A stretch of DNA of 64,000 nt from Neoceratodus forsteri (GCA_016271365.2 CM028132.1:1190263001-1190327000); one strand, 5' to 3'. Positions 22,938 through 35,767 are shown, counted from the stretch's first letter. Notes: a model not told the origin generated them from the letters alone. Translations and numbers: made by a program.

Positions 22938-25900
22938 CAATCAATCAATCAATCAATCAAAATCTTTATTTATTCAGGCGAACATCATTGAGCATAGCTC
23001 ATTTACAAGATGGACCTGAGTGGTCATAACAATATAAGGTTACAAATTTTACACAAAAGCATGGTACCGAATGAACACAAATACAAAGATTTAAGAATGA
23101 GACAGGTGTACAAATATTTACATATATACAAGGCAAAATGACATTGGACCTAGATCATATTAAAGGAGAGAGACAAACAGTATTGTAGGGATAAAGCTAG
23201 GGTAATGGGACTTGGGGGGGCATTTTTGTACGAAGTAGGTTGGAGAACAAGCTAGAAGAACAATAAAGAAATAGGGGGTAGTATAAAAGGGGTAGGGGAA
23301 GGAGGGGGTGAGAGAGGACTAGGCCTTATGGAAGCAATTGCATGATTCTGGGAATAGACTAGTGTACAGCTTTTTGAAGGATGTTAAAGGAATGAGGGTA
23401 TCCAATTTCAAGGTCTTTTGAAGAGAATTCCAGATAAGTGCTAGGGAGTAGCTGAATGCAGCCCTTCCATACCGGGTGCAAGTGATAGGAATCTTCAGCA
23501 TGATGAGTTTATTGATCCTTAGGGTGTAAGGCCTGGATGTGATCCAGTTGAAACAATCTGAGATGTAGGAAGGGAGTTTGTTTGTCAGAGCTTTGTAGAT
23601 CCAGACAGCAGCATTTTTGTTTCTTCTATGTTGTAGGGATGTCCAACTGACTGCATTGTAGAGAGAGCAATGATGGGTGCTGGAGGGAAGATCTGTAATG
23701 AATTTAATAGCTCTATGATACAAGGTGTCTAATTTATTTAAATGGGAGAGGGAACAGTGACCATAAAGGAAGTCAGCGTAGTCAATGAGGGATAGGAATG
23801 ATGCCAGGATTAGCCTTTTTTTGGAATCTCTGGTCAGGTAGTGTTTGATCCTATAAAATAGGCCAAGTCTTTGTCTAAGCTTTTCAGGAGCTCTTCAATG
23901 TGGCTAGTATAGTCAAGTTTATTGTCAATCCAGACTCCAAGATATTTGAATTTGTCCACATATTCCAGATTTTCACCAAGAATGGTAGATAAATGTGGGG
24001 GGGGTGAATGATGGGACAGTGGAAGAGCAGCTCTTGGTGGCAAAGAACATAGCTTTCGTTTTCTTGGCATTTAGTAGTAATTTCTTTTCCAGTAAGTTGT
24101 GCTGTAGGAGGGAGAACTCAGACTGTAAAAGCTCACAGGCTTTTGATGGTGAGGGATTACTGACATATAGCACAGTATCATCTGCAAAGAGGTGAATATT
24201 AGATTGTGAGAGATTGGAGTCAATATTGTTGATGTAAATGGCAAAGAGGATGGGGCCCAGGATGGAACCTTGCAGTACACCTCTTAGGAGTGGTTTAGAG
24301 GTAGATAGGTCACCTTCATTTTTTACCAGTTGTATTCTTCCGGAGAGATAGCATCTGAACCATTTAAGAGAGAGTGAGTCAAGGCCTATGGAGTTCAGAG
24401 AGGAGATTAGTAGTTCATGGTCCACAGTGTCAAAGGCTTTGCTTAGATCCAGGAACACAGCACAGGTGTTATTCTTTTTGTCTAAGGCAGTCTGCCAGTC
24501 ATTTGTAACTTTTGCTAAGGCAGAGATGGTGCTGTGCATAGATCTAAACCCAGATTGAGCTGGATTAAGGAGATTATTGGTATCAAGGTAGGCACTTAAC
24601 TGAAAGTTCACTAACTTTCAAGCATTTTGGACAGTACTGGTAAGATGGAAATGGGCCTATAGTTGTTGAGGTCCATGGGATCACCTGCCTTAAGTAGTGG
24701 AAACACTTGAGCTGTCTTCCATATTGAGGATAGAACCAGTGGCTAGGGACAGATTGAAAGGTGAGTGAGGGGCAGCTAGAGTGCAATGCTACTTTTAGAA
24801 AGTAGGGATCCAGGGAGTCTGCACCTGCGCTTTTAGTTGTATCTAGTTGGAATAGTAGGTCTTCTACTTCTTTTAAGAGTATTGATTTGAAGGAGAATGT
24901 GGAAGCAGCCTTTTGTCCCTCAGTAGATTGTAAGTTTAGTGATGACCTCAATAGGTTTGCAGGTGAGGAATCGAAAGCTAGGCCAGCTGTAGTGAAATGA
25001 TCGTTGAAGGCATTTAAGATTTCTTGCTTGTCAGTGATTTCAACACTATTTAGGTGCACTTTGGGTGGTAAGACAGGGGTAGAAGCTTGACCTAGGATCC
25101 CCTTTATGGTACCCCAGAACCTGGAAGGGTTATGATAGGAGGCATCCAGTTCAGCTGTGTAGAAGGCAGCCTTGGCATTTCTCACTTGTTTTGTGCAGGA
25201 GTTTCTGGCTTTTCTGAATAGAAGCCAGTCATTTGGATCCTTGGTCTTTCTTGCCCTTTTCCAGAGTTTATCTCTGGCAAGCAGCGCGGATTTAAGGTCA
25301 GCAGAGAACCAGCGACAAGATTTGAGTTTGGTTCTGGCACTGGTGAGGGGTGCATGTATATTGAGGGCACTTATGATAAATATCACTTAAGATCTGAAGA
25401 GCTGTCTCTATTGAAGCTGTGAGATAGAATTCTTGCCAACGTGTGGTGTGGCACAAATCATGGAGATATCCTGAAATATTAAAGTTCTCTTTTGACCTTC
25501 TTGGGAGAAATTTTGCAGGGTTGGGTGGCTTGATTGTTGATCTTATGCCAGCTATGGGACAGTGATCACTTATGTCACTGAATAGCACACCAGCATGAGA
25601 ATACAGATGAGGCTGATTTACCAACATGATGTCCAGGAGTGTGCTGTTGAGATTATTCTTTGGATTAATCCTTGTTGGTTCTTTGATTAATTGAGTGAAT
25701 CCATAAGTGTCACAGAAGGTTACCAGGGGTGCAGATGCATTGGCTAGCCAATTTAAATTCAGGTCACCTAAAATGATGGTGTCTTCAGGGCATAGATTAA
25801 GTATAGATCCTAGGTGGGATAGGAGTTTGAGGCCTGCAGAGGGGCCTGTAGCAGCAATCAGTTGAAAAGATGATATGTTGGGAAGGGTTATTTTAATTGA

Positions 25901-26340
25901 TAAGCATTCAATTTCTTTGGCTGTGATGTAATATTGAGGCAGGATGCAGAGATGTTTGCTTTGATATAGATGGCTACCCACGCCCTGGATGGGCGGTCAG
26001 ATCTGAAGAGCTGGTAGTTGGGAAGATTTATTTCACTGTCTTTTGTTGCAGATTTGAGCCATGTTTCAGAGATAACAGAAAGTCAGATAAGGTGTGTGCA
26101 ACCCAGGCCTGTATTAATGAGAACTTTTTAGGAGGCTGCAGGCGTTGATATGAAGAAAACTCAGGCCATTTATGGAGGCTAAGTCAGCTGGGGAGATAGA
26201 GCTTTCTGTGGGTCCAGGGTTGATTTCAACAGTGCCAACACAGATCAGCTGAAAGAAGATTAGTTTGATGAGGGCACCAAGTGATAGGAATAGGGGTAGT
26301 CAGAGGACTTTCTCTTCTTGCTTGGGATCCAATATAGAGT
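22938..26340 (-). mobile_element. LINE (L2/Crack-like, Jockey superfamily), nearly complete ORF2, antisense
   Basis: On the - strand the endonuclease begins near 26100 (VISETWLK) and continues over 25298-25981 (ILGDLNLNWLA; SDISDHCPI carries the SDH motif). A linker region (24583-25386) is followed by the RT at 23973-24611 and a C-terminal domain at 23319-23723. The 3' end is a tetranucleotide tail (ATCA/TTGA repeats, 22938-22962) followed on the - strand by flank. Microsatellite tails like this mark several non-LTR clades. It is among the best preserved LINEs here, but it has frameshifts. Confidence 0.85.
23319..25981 (-). pseudogene. LINE ORF2 (endonuclease, RT), frameshifted
   Basis: In order: endonuclease with ILGDLNLNW and FTQLIKEPTRI and ISDHCPI; connector with WFSADLKSALLARDKLWKRA; RT with QSGFRSMHST, VFLDLSKAFDTVDHELL (first catalytic Asp), GSILGPILFAIYINNI and LFADDTVLYVS (catalytic pair); then FKYLGVWIDNKLDYT and C-terminal AFSYSLALIWNSL. 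All catalytic motifs are present but spread over five open pieces in shifted frames. A copy with these shifts cannot make a full protein. Confidence 0.85.
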
Positions 26341-27546
26341 GGCGATGATCCTGCTGTGTGGTTATAGATTTTGTCATAAAGTACCAGCTTAATGGACAGG
26401 TATAGGGGTCATTATAGGTGCCAATAATGGAGCAGGGAGCTTATGGAGTACCGAACTGGTTGTGAGCCTTTTGTGGGATACCCAAGGATTACAGTGCAGA
26501 AGCGGCAGTATATACATGGGAATTGAGGGGCATCCACTGGGGACAGCAGAGGGGACAAGCCCGAGTATAGCACCTAATCACCATGGCATGGGCTGCTTCA
26601 GTTTCCTCTTCTGGATCCGAGGAAGGTGAGAGGCAAAGCAGCAATAGGAGGAACAGTAGCATGGTGGAGGTAGGTGAGGGTTAAAGATACTAATGGTGAT
26701 GAGAAGAAATGAGCTCGAAATGGCTAGGAGATTAGCTGTGGCGAGGATAAGAAATTCGGCGGGAAAGTGTGTATAAAAGAAACACCCAGGAGGGGGAGGG
26801 GCGGGAAAAATTTTATGGCTTTCCGTACCTTTCTGGCTGTCTGTCTTGTATCTCATGACAGTGGTTGTTGCCATGCATAGGTAAATACAAATGCCATGCA
26901 TTGTTCCCCAAGACACCCACATACCAGCCCAGAGCCTGTAAAGTTGTATTGTAGAGAGTTATATCCTGTTTAACTAGTGAAGCTAGGTTTTTATTGCCAC
27001 AGTTTTCTATTAAGTGTATTAGACTATGGCCTCATTGTCTATTTGGCAGCCAGATCTAAGTTGCTGGACCGACTTTGGGTCACGTATAATGCAATAAATA
27101 GATGTATGTAAAATGCCCCTTTTCGAACTCACCATTGCCTTCCACTATATATAGACAGTCCGATTGCTTGTCTCTGGACAACATGAGTTTTATTGAGAAT
27201 GGGTATTTCATATTTAAAAGCATTTCTGGTTTCATCCCAAACTCAATTTCAACTCTGTTTTCATGACTTGTTAACAGCTGTGATACTAAATCCCAGAATA
27301 GAATAACTTTCAAGGTTCCTTTATTCAGGAAAGTAATTGGTCAGAGATCTTTACTTTATCATGCACCTCTTTTTTTTTTTTAAACTTTTTGACAGGGGAA
27401 TTGGTCAGCTGTAGAACAGTTTTTAACTTCAAAGGGAAATTAATTCCTTTTTTGAAGGATAAACAGGAATGTACATGTAATTTACAGTATTTGAAATGTT
27501 ATTGTAATAGTGTAAGTTTGTATGCTTTTTCTACTTTGTTATTTAC
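26341..27546. other. intron, no gene seen
   Basis: The first few hundred bases may be the 5' untranslated part of the LINE to the left. A T-run lies at 27370-27381. No coding motif. Confidence 0.4.
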
Positions 27547-27690
27547 GCAATAAGCCATGAGGGGGTGTGGGTTATTGGGGGATTTACCAAGGCTGGGGTG
27601 GTTTGCCCATGAGACGCAGCTGAGTGGGTAAATCCTCATCAGCCATGGTAAATTTCCCCAATAACCCACACCCTCTGAGTGGCTTATTGC
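27547..27690. repeat. long palindrome, almost one continuous hairpin
   Basis: Arms 27547-27589 and 27646-27690 are near-perfect reverse complements (GCAATAAGCC, GGGTGTGGGTTATTGGGG). The middle also pairs: TTTGCCCATGAG with CTGAGTGGGTAAA. This leaves a short ACGCAG-type loop with one CpG. The total length of about 144 bp and flush ends suggest a foldback element. Confidence 0.9.
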
Positions 27691-28879
27691 AATTATACAA
27701 AGTCTCTGTTCAGTTTTTGCATTAAAAAATTAAAAAAAATACGTTTTAATAGTTTAAATAAGTTTCATTGAATATATTGTTGCACCCCAAAAAATAGTTC
27801 CCTGGTGCTAGGTGAAACATTGGTAGATGAGTGACTGATAGACAAAGGCATCGTGACAGCGTAATTCAGTATGCTGTAACACCACACACACACACCCTGC
27901 AACTGATGCAGTCATGTTTCTTCTATTTTACTTATGCTCTTTTCTGTATGTGAGCGGCTTTCGTCGGCGAGCGCTGTAATAGTTTTTAAAGAAAGAGCTC
28001 GTGTTTACATTGCAGTGTAGAGGGGTTGGAGGTCACAGGGTTCTCAGCGGTAACAGCTGAACTGTGAAGTTTTAGAGGGCTCCTATATTGTACTGCTGTT
28101 ACTGTCCTGTCAGTCACCGTGTTCAGCAGTTATGGGAAGAGACGCTGAAGAGAGTGTGGTTTAGGAGAAGAGGAAGTACACATTTTATTGTTACAGTATT
28201 TTTAGTAATGGAGAGCGAGTGAGCAGCGGTTACTACGGATGTGGCAGGACGGACTCGAAGCCGCCATTTGACTTTGTTATGTATTCAATTTGAGGTACAA
28301 CTTTTTTATTTGAAATTAGCTTAATTTTGCTGATTCGGAAACAGAGGAGCTCACAGGGAATAGAGCCGCCAGTTCTTCACGGAGGTGTTGTTTCGGGATC
28401 ACCGTTTATTGAGGGAAACAAGATGGCGGTCGGGGTTCCACGATTTCGGGGTCGGATTGTTTTTTTGTTTTGCTTTGTTATTTTACACATGCAGCTGGCT
28501 GGCAACTTTTGCGGTGATTATCGGTAGACAATCAACGGAGGTAAGGTGCCAGCCTGCCTATCTGATTGGTCAGTGTCTGAGGTCCATAATAAAATGAATT
28601 TTGTATCTGAGCTGATGTTGTATATGTATTTATTGTATTTACTTGTCACCTGTGAAAATGGGCAGTTTTGCTCATCAGGCCTACAAGAATAAAAAATAAA
28701 AGAAATGGGACTGTGAGTCTTGGATGGGGTGAAGAATCTGAGGGTTATCATGGACTGCAGCCTTTCACTAGAACGTTTGGTGGCAATGGCAGTCTATGTT
28801 GTTTTTTTTTCCGATTAACGAATATTACCCAGATTAAAATAAGTTTTATACAAGAGGATCTGATGGTCCCAGGATACTG
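27691..28879. other. intron, locally CpG-richer, no gene seen
   Basis: Sequence at about 27955-28510 has more CpG than its surroundings, but there is no conserved protein motif. Open frames at 28327-28597 look like chance. No feature is assigned. Confidence 0.4.
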
Positions 28880-29525
28880 AGGTTCAGCTACTGCAGGGTT
28901 CTCTACCTAGGGCTAACCAGTAGGATGACGCACTACCTGCGGCTAGTCCTGAACGCTGCAGGCCACGCTGACTGCTGGAGTTTTCCACTCTGAGCATATC
29001 ATGCCTGTCTTACACAAACTGCATTAGCTGCCAGAGCAGTGGGCTGTCACCCTGACAGTTGTTTTGTTCACCTTCAAAGCTTTACACAGACTGGAGCCTG
29101 ACTACCTAAAAGGCCTGTTGGCTTTCTGTACTCCTGGCCATCCCATCCGCTACATTAAGGGTGGTTTACTAGCCATTCCTAGATCCAGACTTTAAACAAT
29201 TATGGAATAAGACATTTTTGGTGACTGCGCCATTAAATTGGAATACCTTCCCATCTGACCTTCAATCTGCTCCCTTGGCTTAGGCATTTAAAAAGATATC
29301 AAAAGCCTATCTTTTTCAGCAGTCTTTTTGTGACATTGTGTGATGTCAGTATAATTATTATTTATTAGGTAGTGATTTTATGTCTTAATTAGCTACCTCT
29401 TTTGTGTGTTTAGCATTCAGTTGTTTGAAAGTATTTTATTATTTATTTTGGTAATGCAGCATATGATTACATGTATTGAGAAGCGCTCTGAACATTTGGG
29501 GATAGAGCACTACAGAAATAAAATA
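28880..29525 (+). mobile_element. L2 LINE, 3' end
   Basis: Translation in broken frames gives the L2 C-terminal signature: a CLSYTNCIS-type block, an FKALHRLEPDYL-like block, then APLNWNTFPSDLQS and a KAYLFQQSF-like ending. This is the usual RxFxxxAPxLWNxLPxxLR...LKxxLF end of L2. The 3' untranslated part runs to AATAAAATAA near 29525. Very eroded. Confidence 0.7.
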
Positions 29526-29593
29526 ACCTTGTCCCTGTGCAAGCCTAGCACCTTACTACCTCCATGATGCACCTGCCTCCTAGCCAGCTTCCC

Positions 29594-29905
29594 GAGGGGA
29601 TTTCAGGGCTCACTTGTGAAACCTAGTCTCTCAAATAACTGGCTACAAGTTCCCCTTAAAATGAAATTTTTAAGTGCTAGTTTTGTTGGTTTAAGCTCTG
29701 TAGTCATGTGTTGCCAGGATGTCTTGTAGCTTAAAGCAGCAAGCTTCTCCAAGGGATTCCTGGACTTGCTTGTGAAACCCGATCTTTCATATAACTGACT
29801 ACCCTCCTGTCCCATAATATGCCATTTTTGGTCTGCTAGTTTTCTCAGTTTAAGTTCTAGAGCCATGTGGTGCTGGGACGTCTGTTAGCTTAAAGCAGCA
29901 ACATT
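29594..29905. repeat. two-copy tandem repeat, unit ~157 bp
   Basis: The units start at about 29594 and 29750. They share CTTGTGAAACC, TCATATAACTG/TCAAATAACTG, GGTTTAAG/AGTTTAAG, and TAGCTTAAAGCAGCAA at the end. One antisense open frame of 87 codons runs across both units. No known protein matches it in my reading. Confidence 0.75.
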
Positions 29906-31078
29906 TGTTAGTCACCATGTAATTTTTTTTCAATAATGATGTATTTTTGGCAAAAAGTATTAGTATACCCATTTTTTCTTTCATATTGTTCTGTTCCTGA
30001 CCTGAGACACTGTATGAGATTTTTAAGTTTTGAAACATTTCTGCTCCTCTGCTGTGCTTGCCAGAACAAAAAATGAATTATCTTGTGGTGATATGCTGTT
30101 TATCATCAGAAACATATTGTAGTAGCATCCCAATGCATGCACAGTATGAATCTAATATGCATAGTCAAAAGGTAACCACAACAGAAGATATTTTTTTTTA
30201 AATGAAGCTTGGTGGCCATCTTTAATGGCTTGAGTCATTAATTACAAAATTAGTTATAAAAGCTGTTTTAAAAATGTCTGAGGCAATTAAAAAGACACTG
30301 GTGATGAATCTTAGTATGCCAGAAATACAGCTTTAGTACTGGCCTATCTGCACAGTGGCAGCACTACTGCTTGCAACACTGGGGTCGTTGATTGCCGGTC
30401 TGGTGGGGGAAGGAGGCTTGAGCATCACAGAGGACATTCTCCTCAGGGGAGGGAGGCTTGCTGCCTCTGCTGCAATGCTGCCACCTAGGTGACCGAGGGT
30501 GGCAGTACAGTTGGAGGTAAGCAGGTTAGGGCTGGCCATCAGCTGAAGGTTGCGTGCAGCATGCTGTCATATGGGTGCATGCTTGAGCTCCCTAGCACAC
30601 TGACGTCTGAGACGAGACACTAGGAAAATGGATGACCCTGGTTCCTGAGGTGATGGGACCTGCCAGTACATCCAAGCCCTCATGGCTGTCCCTGACAACC
30701 CCAGGAAAATTTGGATATATATTCCCCACCCCCACCCTCGACTCAGTCAAGGAGGGCATAACTATGGATAAATAGAGGGAGCAGCACTCGGTGTGAGACA
30801 CGAAAAGTAGCCAGATTGTGATAGGAACTCCCTGAGAGCGCAGAAGCCAGAGTGAGTGAAGGGGCATAAACTGCAAGTAACAAGAACAACAAAAAAAGAA
30901 ATACAGTTTTGCTACAAAGTGATGGGATGAGATTTGTTGTCAACTGACATGCACCATTGCTTTAAGGGGATTTATTTTAATTTCTTGCAACAAATTGGTG
31001 CGGTAAAATGCTTTTTACCATATGAAACATACTGTAACACCATCCTAATACATGTACTGTATATAAATCTAATATCAC
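29906..31078. other. intron with a dispersed repeat pair
   Basis: A ~95-bp block occurs twice in direct orientation: about 30080-30172 and 30995-31078. Both contain an AAACATA-TGTA string followed by ATCC-AAT-CATG and AATCTAATAT. The second copy abuts the truncated LTR. Nothing coding was found. Confidence 0.5.
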
Positions 31079-32028
31079 ATTTATATGTAAAAGGAAAGTA
31101 CTATACCAGGCAGGCTGCTCCTCGATCCTGACCGCAATTACTGCAAAATACCCGGAAGAACACACAGCAGCTTCAGTTCCTGACAGACCGAGCACGATTC
31201 AGCAATTTCTCCAGTCTTCTACAGGGTGAGCCTGGTTTGTACTCTTCAGATCTCCTTCCTTCTCCTCACAAGTCGGATTCAGTCCGATTCGGCGCTTGCA
31301 ACGGCTGCAGGCGAACCTCAGGGCCTCACACAAGCTCCCCACACGAAACTACACACCGAAGAAGCACAGAGATCCTTGTCTCTTCACTGTCACAACTGAT
31401 CTACCCTCTCCAGTCCCACAGCAGGGCATTTCCTTTAGCTCCACACTATTCTGTTGGCTGGTCCGGCTGTCATTCACAATAAAACTCCCCCTGTTGGTGG
31501 AAAAAGGCACCAAGGTCCAGAACTTCACTTCCCAGAATTACTAGCTATATGTCTTATGGCAAGCCGGCTCCCAAGAGAATCCTGATTCTGGTTGGTCCAC
31601 ACAAACTCCATTTCAGAGGCCCCCCCTTGCACCAATTGGATCTATTCAGTAGTTCAGATCCAAAATGGAGGGGCAAAACACACAGAGTCCCAGCTGCAAG
31701 AAAGGCATGTTAGACAAACTACATTTCCACTAATACTCTAAAAGATTTCTGGCCAACAGTTACATCTTTGAAAAGTGCTCACTCTGCCCACTTGTAGCAG
31801 CAGAAAGCGGGCGATTGTCAACAGCTTCGGCGGGACCTGGGCAGAAACACACAGTCCCCCATACAAACTAATTATGTCTGCAAGCAGACAGCTCTTAAAG
31901 AGACCGTACCAGAGGCTCTAAAAGCACTCACAGATAAATGGCTTAGACGCCGAACACCATTCAGGCTTGGAGCATTCAAGCAAGCTCCTGGAAGACTTTT
32001 GGGAACCCCCATTTGCAGGAGGGTTACA
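31079..32028 (-). mobile_element. truncated Gypsy LTR, antisense
   Basis: This matches the inner part and end of the LTRs at 35829-37497 and 44010-45696 in the same orientation. Shared strings include CTATACCAGGCAGGCTGC, CAGTTCCTGACAGACCGAG and the terminal CCCATTTGCAGG...GTTACA ending at 32028. The left ~700 bp of the LTR is missing. No internal element sequence adjoins it. Confidence 0.85.
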
Positions 32029-32608
32029 TATGTATTCCGGCTAAGTAAAAGATGCCTCTTAGATGGAGTATGAATTTGAGTCTGAGGGCCCATTTTACTG
32101 CCAGCTACAATCATACATGCTTACATTTCTGAAGTCCTTTCCAAAATGGCAAGCTGTTAAAAGCATCATTTGCAGACTGCTACACAGTATAACGCACAAA
32201 ATATAATTACCTTTTTTGAGGGCCATTGCACTGTACCATTAAATACAGCTTCTGAAAGCAAAGCATTACACTTGCAGTGATCCTTTCACTAATTTAACAA
32301 AATAGCCACTTTACTTCATATAAAATATTTTTTATGGACCATAAAGGGTAAAAAGGGTTAAACAATAACACAGTCCTCAATGTGTAGCAGTGGTACATGA
32401 AGATTTTTTTAAACATGCAGTGCTGTTTGTTCAAAATGTTAACAAAAAATAAGTAAGTAGTTGGAAGACCTCATTAGAACATCTATATGACAACAGATAG
32501 TATTTTAACTTTTTTCCACATCTTCAGATCAAAAGATACAAATGCATACAGTTTGATTCCTTCTTTCATTGAATATTTAATGAATTTCATTGCATAATAC
32601 ATACTAAC
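32029..32608. other. spacer between two oppositely oriented LTRs
   Basis: AT-rich, with no gene or recognised element. Confidence 0.4.
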
Positions 32609-34150
32609 TGTAACCCCCCCTGAAAATGGGGGTTCCCAAAAGTCTTCCAGGAGCTTGCCTGAATGCTCCAAGTCTGGACGGTGTTCGGCATCTGAGCTGT
32701 TTAAATGTGGTTCCAAGTGAGTGCTATTTGAGCCTCCACGTACTGTCTCTTTAAGAGCTGTCTGCTTGCGGACTTAATTAGTTTGTATGGGGGGACTGTG
32801 TATTTAATGCTCGAATCCCGCCCAAGCTGCTGTCAGTTCGCTCCGTCTCTGCCGTTGCTACATGTGCAGAGGGAGCCTTGTTGAAAGATATAACTGTTTG
32901 CCAGAAATCATTTAGAGTGACTGAGAAAATGTAGTTTGTCTAACCTGTCTTCATTTCATCACGAACTGTTTCAGTGTAGCTCTCTCATTTTGGTCCTGAA
33001 TTGCTGACTTGGACCAATCAGGATGATAGGGAAACCCTAAAATGGAACCTGTGGACGAATCGGAACTTGGACTCTCAATTTTGAGCCAGCCACAAGGGGA
33101 TTGTATGGGCAGTGACTCTGGGAAATGTTGTTTTGACCTTGGCGCCTATTTTTCACCAACAGAGGAAGTCTTATTGTGAGTGACAGCCGAACCAGCCAAC
33201 AGAATGGTGCGGAGCTAAAGGAAATGCCCTGCTCTGTTACTGGAAAGTTCAGATCAGTTGTGACAGTGAAGAGAGAAGGAGCTCTGTGCTTCCTACGGTG
33301 TAGTTCCTTGTGGAAGTAGAGTGTGAGACCCTGAGTTGGGTCTGCAGCCTTTGTGAGTGCCAGTTTGGTCTGAATCCGAGTTGTGTGGAGAAAGAAGCAC
33401 TAGAAGTGTGGAAACCAGGCTCACCCTGTAGAAGACTGGAGAAATTGCTGAATCGTGCTCAGTCTGTCAGGAACTGAAGCTGATGTGTGTGCTCCCAGGT
33501 ATTTTGCAGTAAGTGCGATCGGGATCGAGGAGCAGCCTGCCTGGTATAGTACTTTCCTTTTACATATGAATGTGCATAGTGCTTGGGGGAATTGCTATTT
33601 CCAATCCGCTGTGCTGTGTGCTGTGTGCTGTGTGTTGAAGCTGGAGGCAAACCCCAGCTTGTCTCGGACTAAATCTGTTTGCTATAAACTGCAGTGGGGT
33701 CCAGTCACAAGGACCTTATCTCCATGCCCTGTTGCTTCTGACAATCCAGAAGAACATCCACCATCCGGTTCTCAGCTTGGGTATTGTGAGTACAAATCAG
33801 GATATTCCCCTGCAGCCTGTTTTCAATCACAAGTGTATCATCTAATTCTTGTTGTTTCTTTGCTTCATGGACTGAGCCATCCATCAGTCTCTAGGGTAAG
33901 TGGTACTTTATGAGTGAACAACCTGAATACATGGGGTATTGGGGCTGTAACTCCTGTGTACTGTGTGAGCCATTAGGGGGAACCAAAGGGGGTCACAGTG
34001 TCCCAGAGGGCTGTGATCAAGCTAGTCTAACCACTACAAACCCTGACCTCTGGGTGCAGGCACCCGCCATAGAACCTAGGCCCCTCAACCTGTCAGTAGT
34101 CAAGCAGGCAGGGGTAGTAGCCCTTAGGATAGCGCCACCTGGGGGTTACA
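32609..34150 (+). mobile_element. solo Gypsy LTR, + orientation, with 4-bp target duplication
   Basis: Begins TGTAACCCCC and ends GGGGGTTACA, the inverse of the element's LTR ends. The flanking TAAC at 32605-32608 is repeated at 34151-34154, a 4-bp target-site duplication. Length 1542 bp, a little shorter than the other LTRs. Its orientation is opposite to the full element at 35829-45696, so it is a separate insertion, now a solo LTR. Confidence 0.88.
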
Positions 34151-34248
34151 TAACTATAGAATATCTAACATTTGTGTCTAGTGGTGACACTGCTCTGGGC
34201 ATTCAATTACCAGGAGTTCTAATGAAAGAACTACACAGAATATAAAGT

Positions 34249-34400
34249 ATGGGCAGCCATACACAACAAAGGCTGTGCTTCCGTCAAGGGGTTGAGATAA
34301 GAGCATATGAACCTTGAGAGTGAAGCCCGCGAGGTCCATGCTGTCTGTAATCTATCTCAGCCCTGAGATGGAAACATGCTGAGCTGTGTGGGTGCCCATA
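34249..34400. repeat. imperfect long palindrome
   Basis: Arms 34249-34310 and 34338-34400 pair through TATGGGCA and CCATACACA / TGTGTGGG and GAGATA. The apex has GCCCGCGAGG (two CpGs). The left arm shares CATACACAACAAAGGCTGTG, with few changes, with the palindrome at 34916-35056, so the two are related. Confidence 0.75.
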
Positions 34401-34915
34401 TTTTATTTTATATAATATATGTATAGTAACTAGTTAGCCTTTTATAGTGTATGGTGGAATGTGGTTGAAGATGGAAATCCATCCCTGGAATAGGCGTGCT
34501 GTGCTGCAGTAATGACGTCATGATGTTGTTGTGGTACACTAGCAATGTCACTACTGCAGCACAACAAGTTGGAATGCCGCCACATGGCCACTTGCCCGTC
34601 ACTGCTGGAGATTATGGTGAAAATGTGTTTTTTTTCCCTAGATGTTAGCGCTGTCAAGCATTTTTTTGGGCCAATTTCTGATGGCACTAGCAAGTAAGGG
34701 ACAGATGTCAGATGGTGAAGTTCATCAAGCTGATAAAAATAAGACTGTTTTTTTGCTTGCCACGGAATGTACACCATTAGTTGGAGCAGCGCAGCTTAGA
34801 CAGAGTCTAAGAAAAGTAACACAAATGGACCGTAACAGTAACAAACGTGTCCTTGGTTATTTCCTCTATTTATTTAACTGGTATGTCTGCCCATACACTA
34901 TAAAAGATAGTGAAT

Positions 34916-35056
34916 GAGCAGTCATACACAGGCAGGGCTGTGATTGAATCTCAGAGGTTGCCTTGGTATTAGAAGACCTCTCAAGCTGCGTTCTCGAGGT
35001 CTCCTTTTAACAAGGAAACCTTGATTAAGTCACAGCCTTGTTGTGTAAGACTGCTC
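34916..35056. repeat. long palindrome related to 34249-34400
   Basis: Arms 34916-34980 and 34996-35056 pair through GAGCAGTC, TACACA, GGCTGTGA and GACCTC. The loop is TCAAGCTGCGTTCTC. The inverse of its right arm, TTACACAACAAGGCTGTG, matches the left arm at 34258, so these are two members of one family about 0.7 kb apart. Confidence 0.85.
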
Positions 35057-35059
35057 ATA

Positions 35060-35767
35060 CACAATCTTCAGTGTTCTGTATAAAATGCAGCCTGCTCAAA
35101 ATTCTTGTTGCACACATTCTAAAGTGCTCCTTCTGCGCATTCTGAACAGTTGTTCAGTACACCTCAAAAGTTATAACATTTTAAATTCCTCATTTACCCC
35201 ACACCATGCTGCTTACTAACCACCCAGTGCCTAAAGTCACACCTTTTAACTTGTAAAAGACTATAAGTTTCATTTTGATCATATAATAGAACAAATAAAT
35301 AGAAAGTTTTTTACTAGGGCGTGGCACGTCTGTGATGCCTCTGTGTAACCCCCCAAAAAAATCCACAAGTTAATTTTAACTAAGCAAAAGGAAGATAGCC
35401 CCAGCTTCAGAAAGTTTTCATCTTTTCAGTTTTTGATATTGAAAGCTCTTACTTCATTTTAAAGAGCAGCTTCTTACTTTACTACTGCAGCCCCCAACCC
35501 CAACATATTACAAAGCTTACGTGGCCCCAAGTGGTCTGCAATACAAATTGTCATTTCTTTTTGCCAGTTTTAAAAATCCAAAGGATCGTATTTTCCTCCG
35601 TGGAGCCAAAAGCTGTAACGGTGCCACTTCCTTATTGTTGAGACCCCCTCTGCGTTCACACGTTTTGTGATGTCAGTAAATGGAGAACACTGGGGGTGCA
35701 CTCCATAGAGTAGCATAGAGATGTTTTTGAATGCATTTTATTACAATTTAGAGTTCTGATTATAACA
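35060..35767. other. intron, no gene seen
   Basis: AT-rich; no coding signal or recognised repeat. Confidence 0.35.

Noticed and set aside
28327..28597. Possible short gene in a CpG-richer stretch
   Set aside because: No domain, no conserved motif and no splice context; overlapping frames look like chance.
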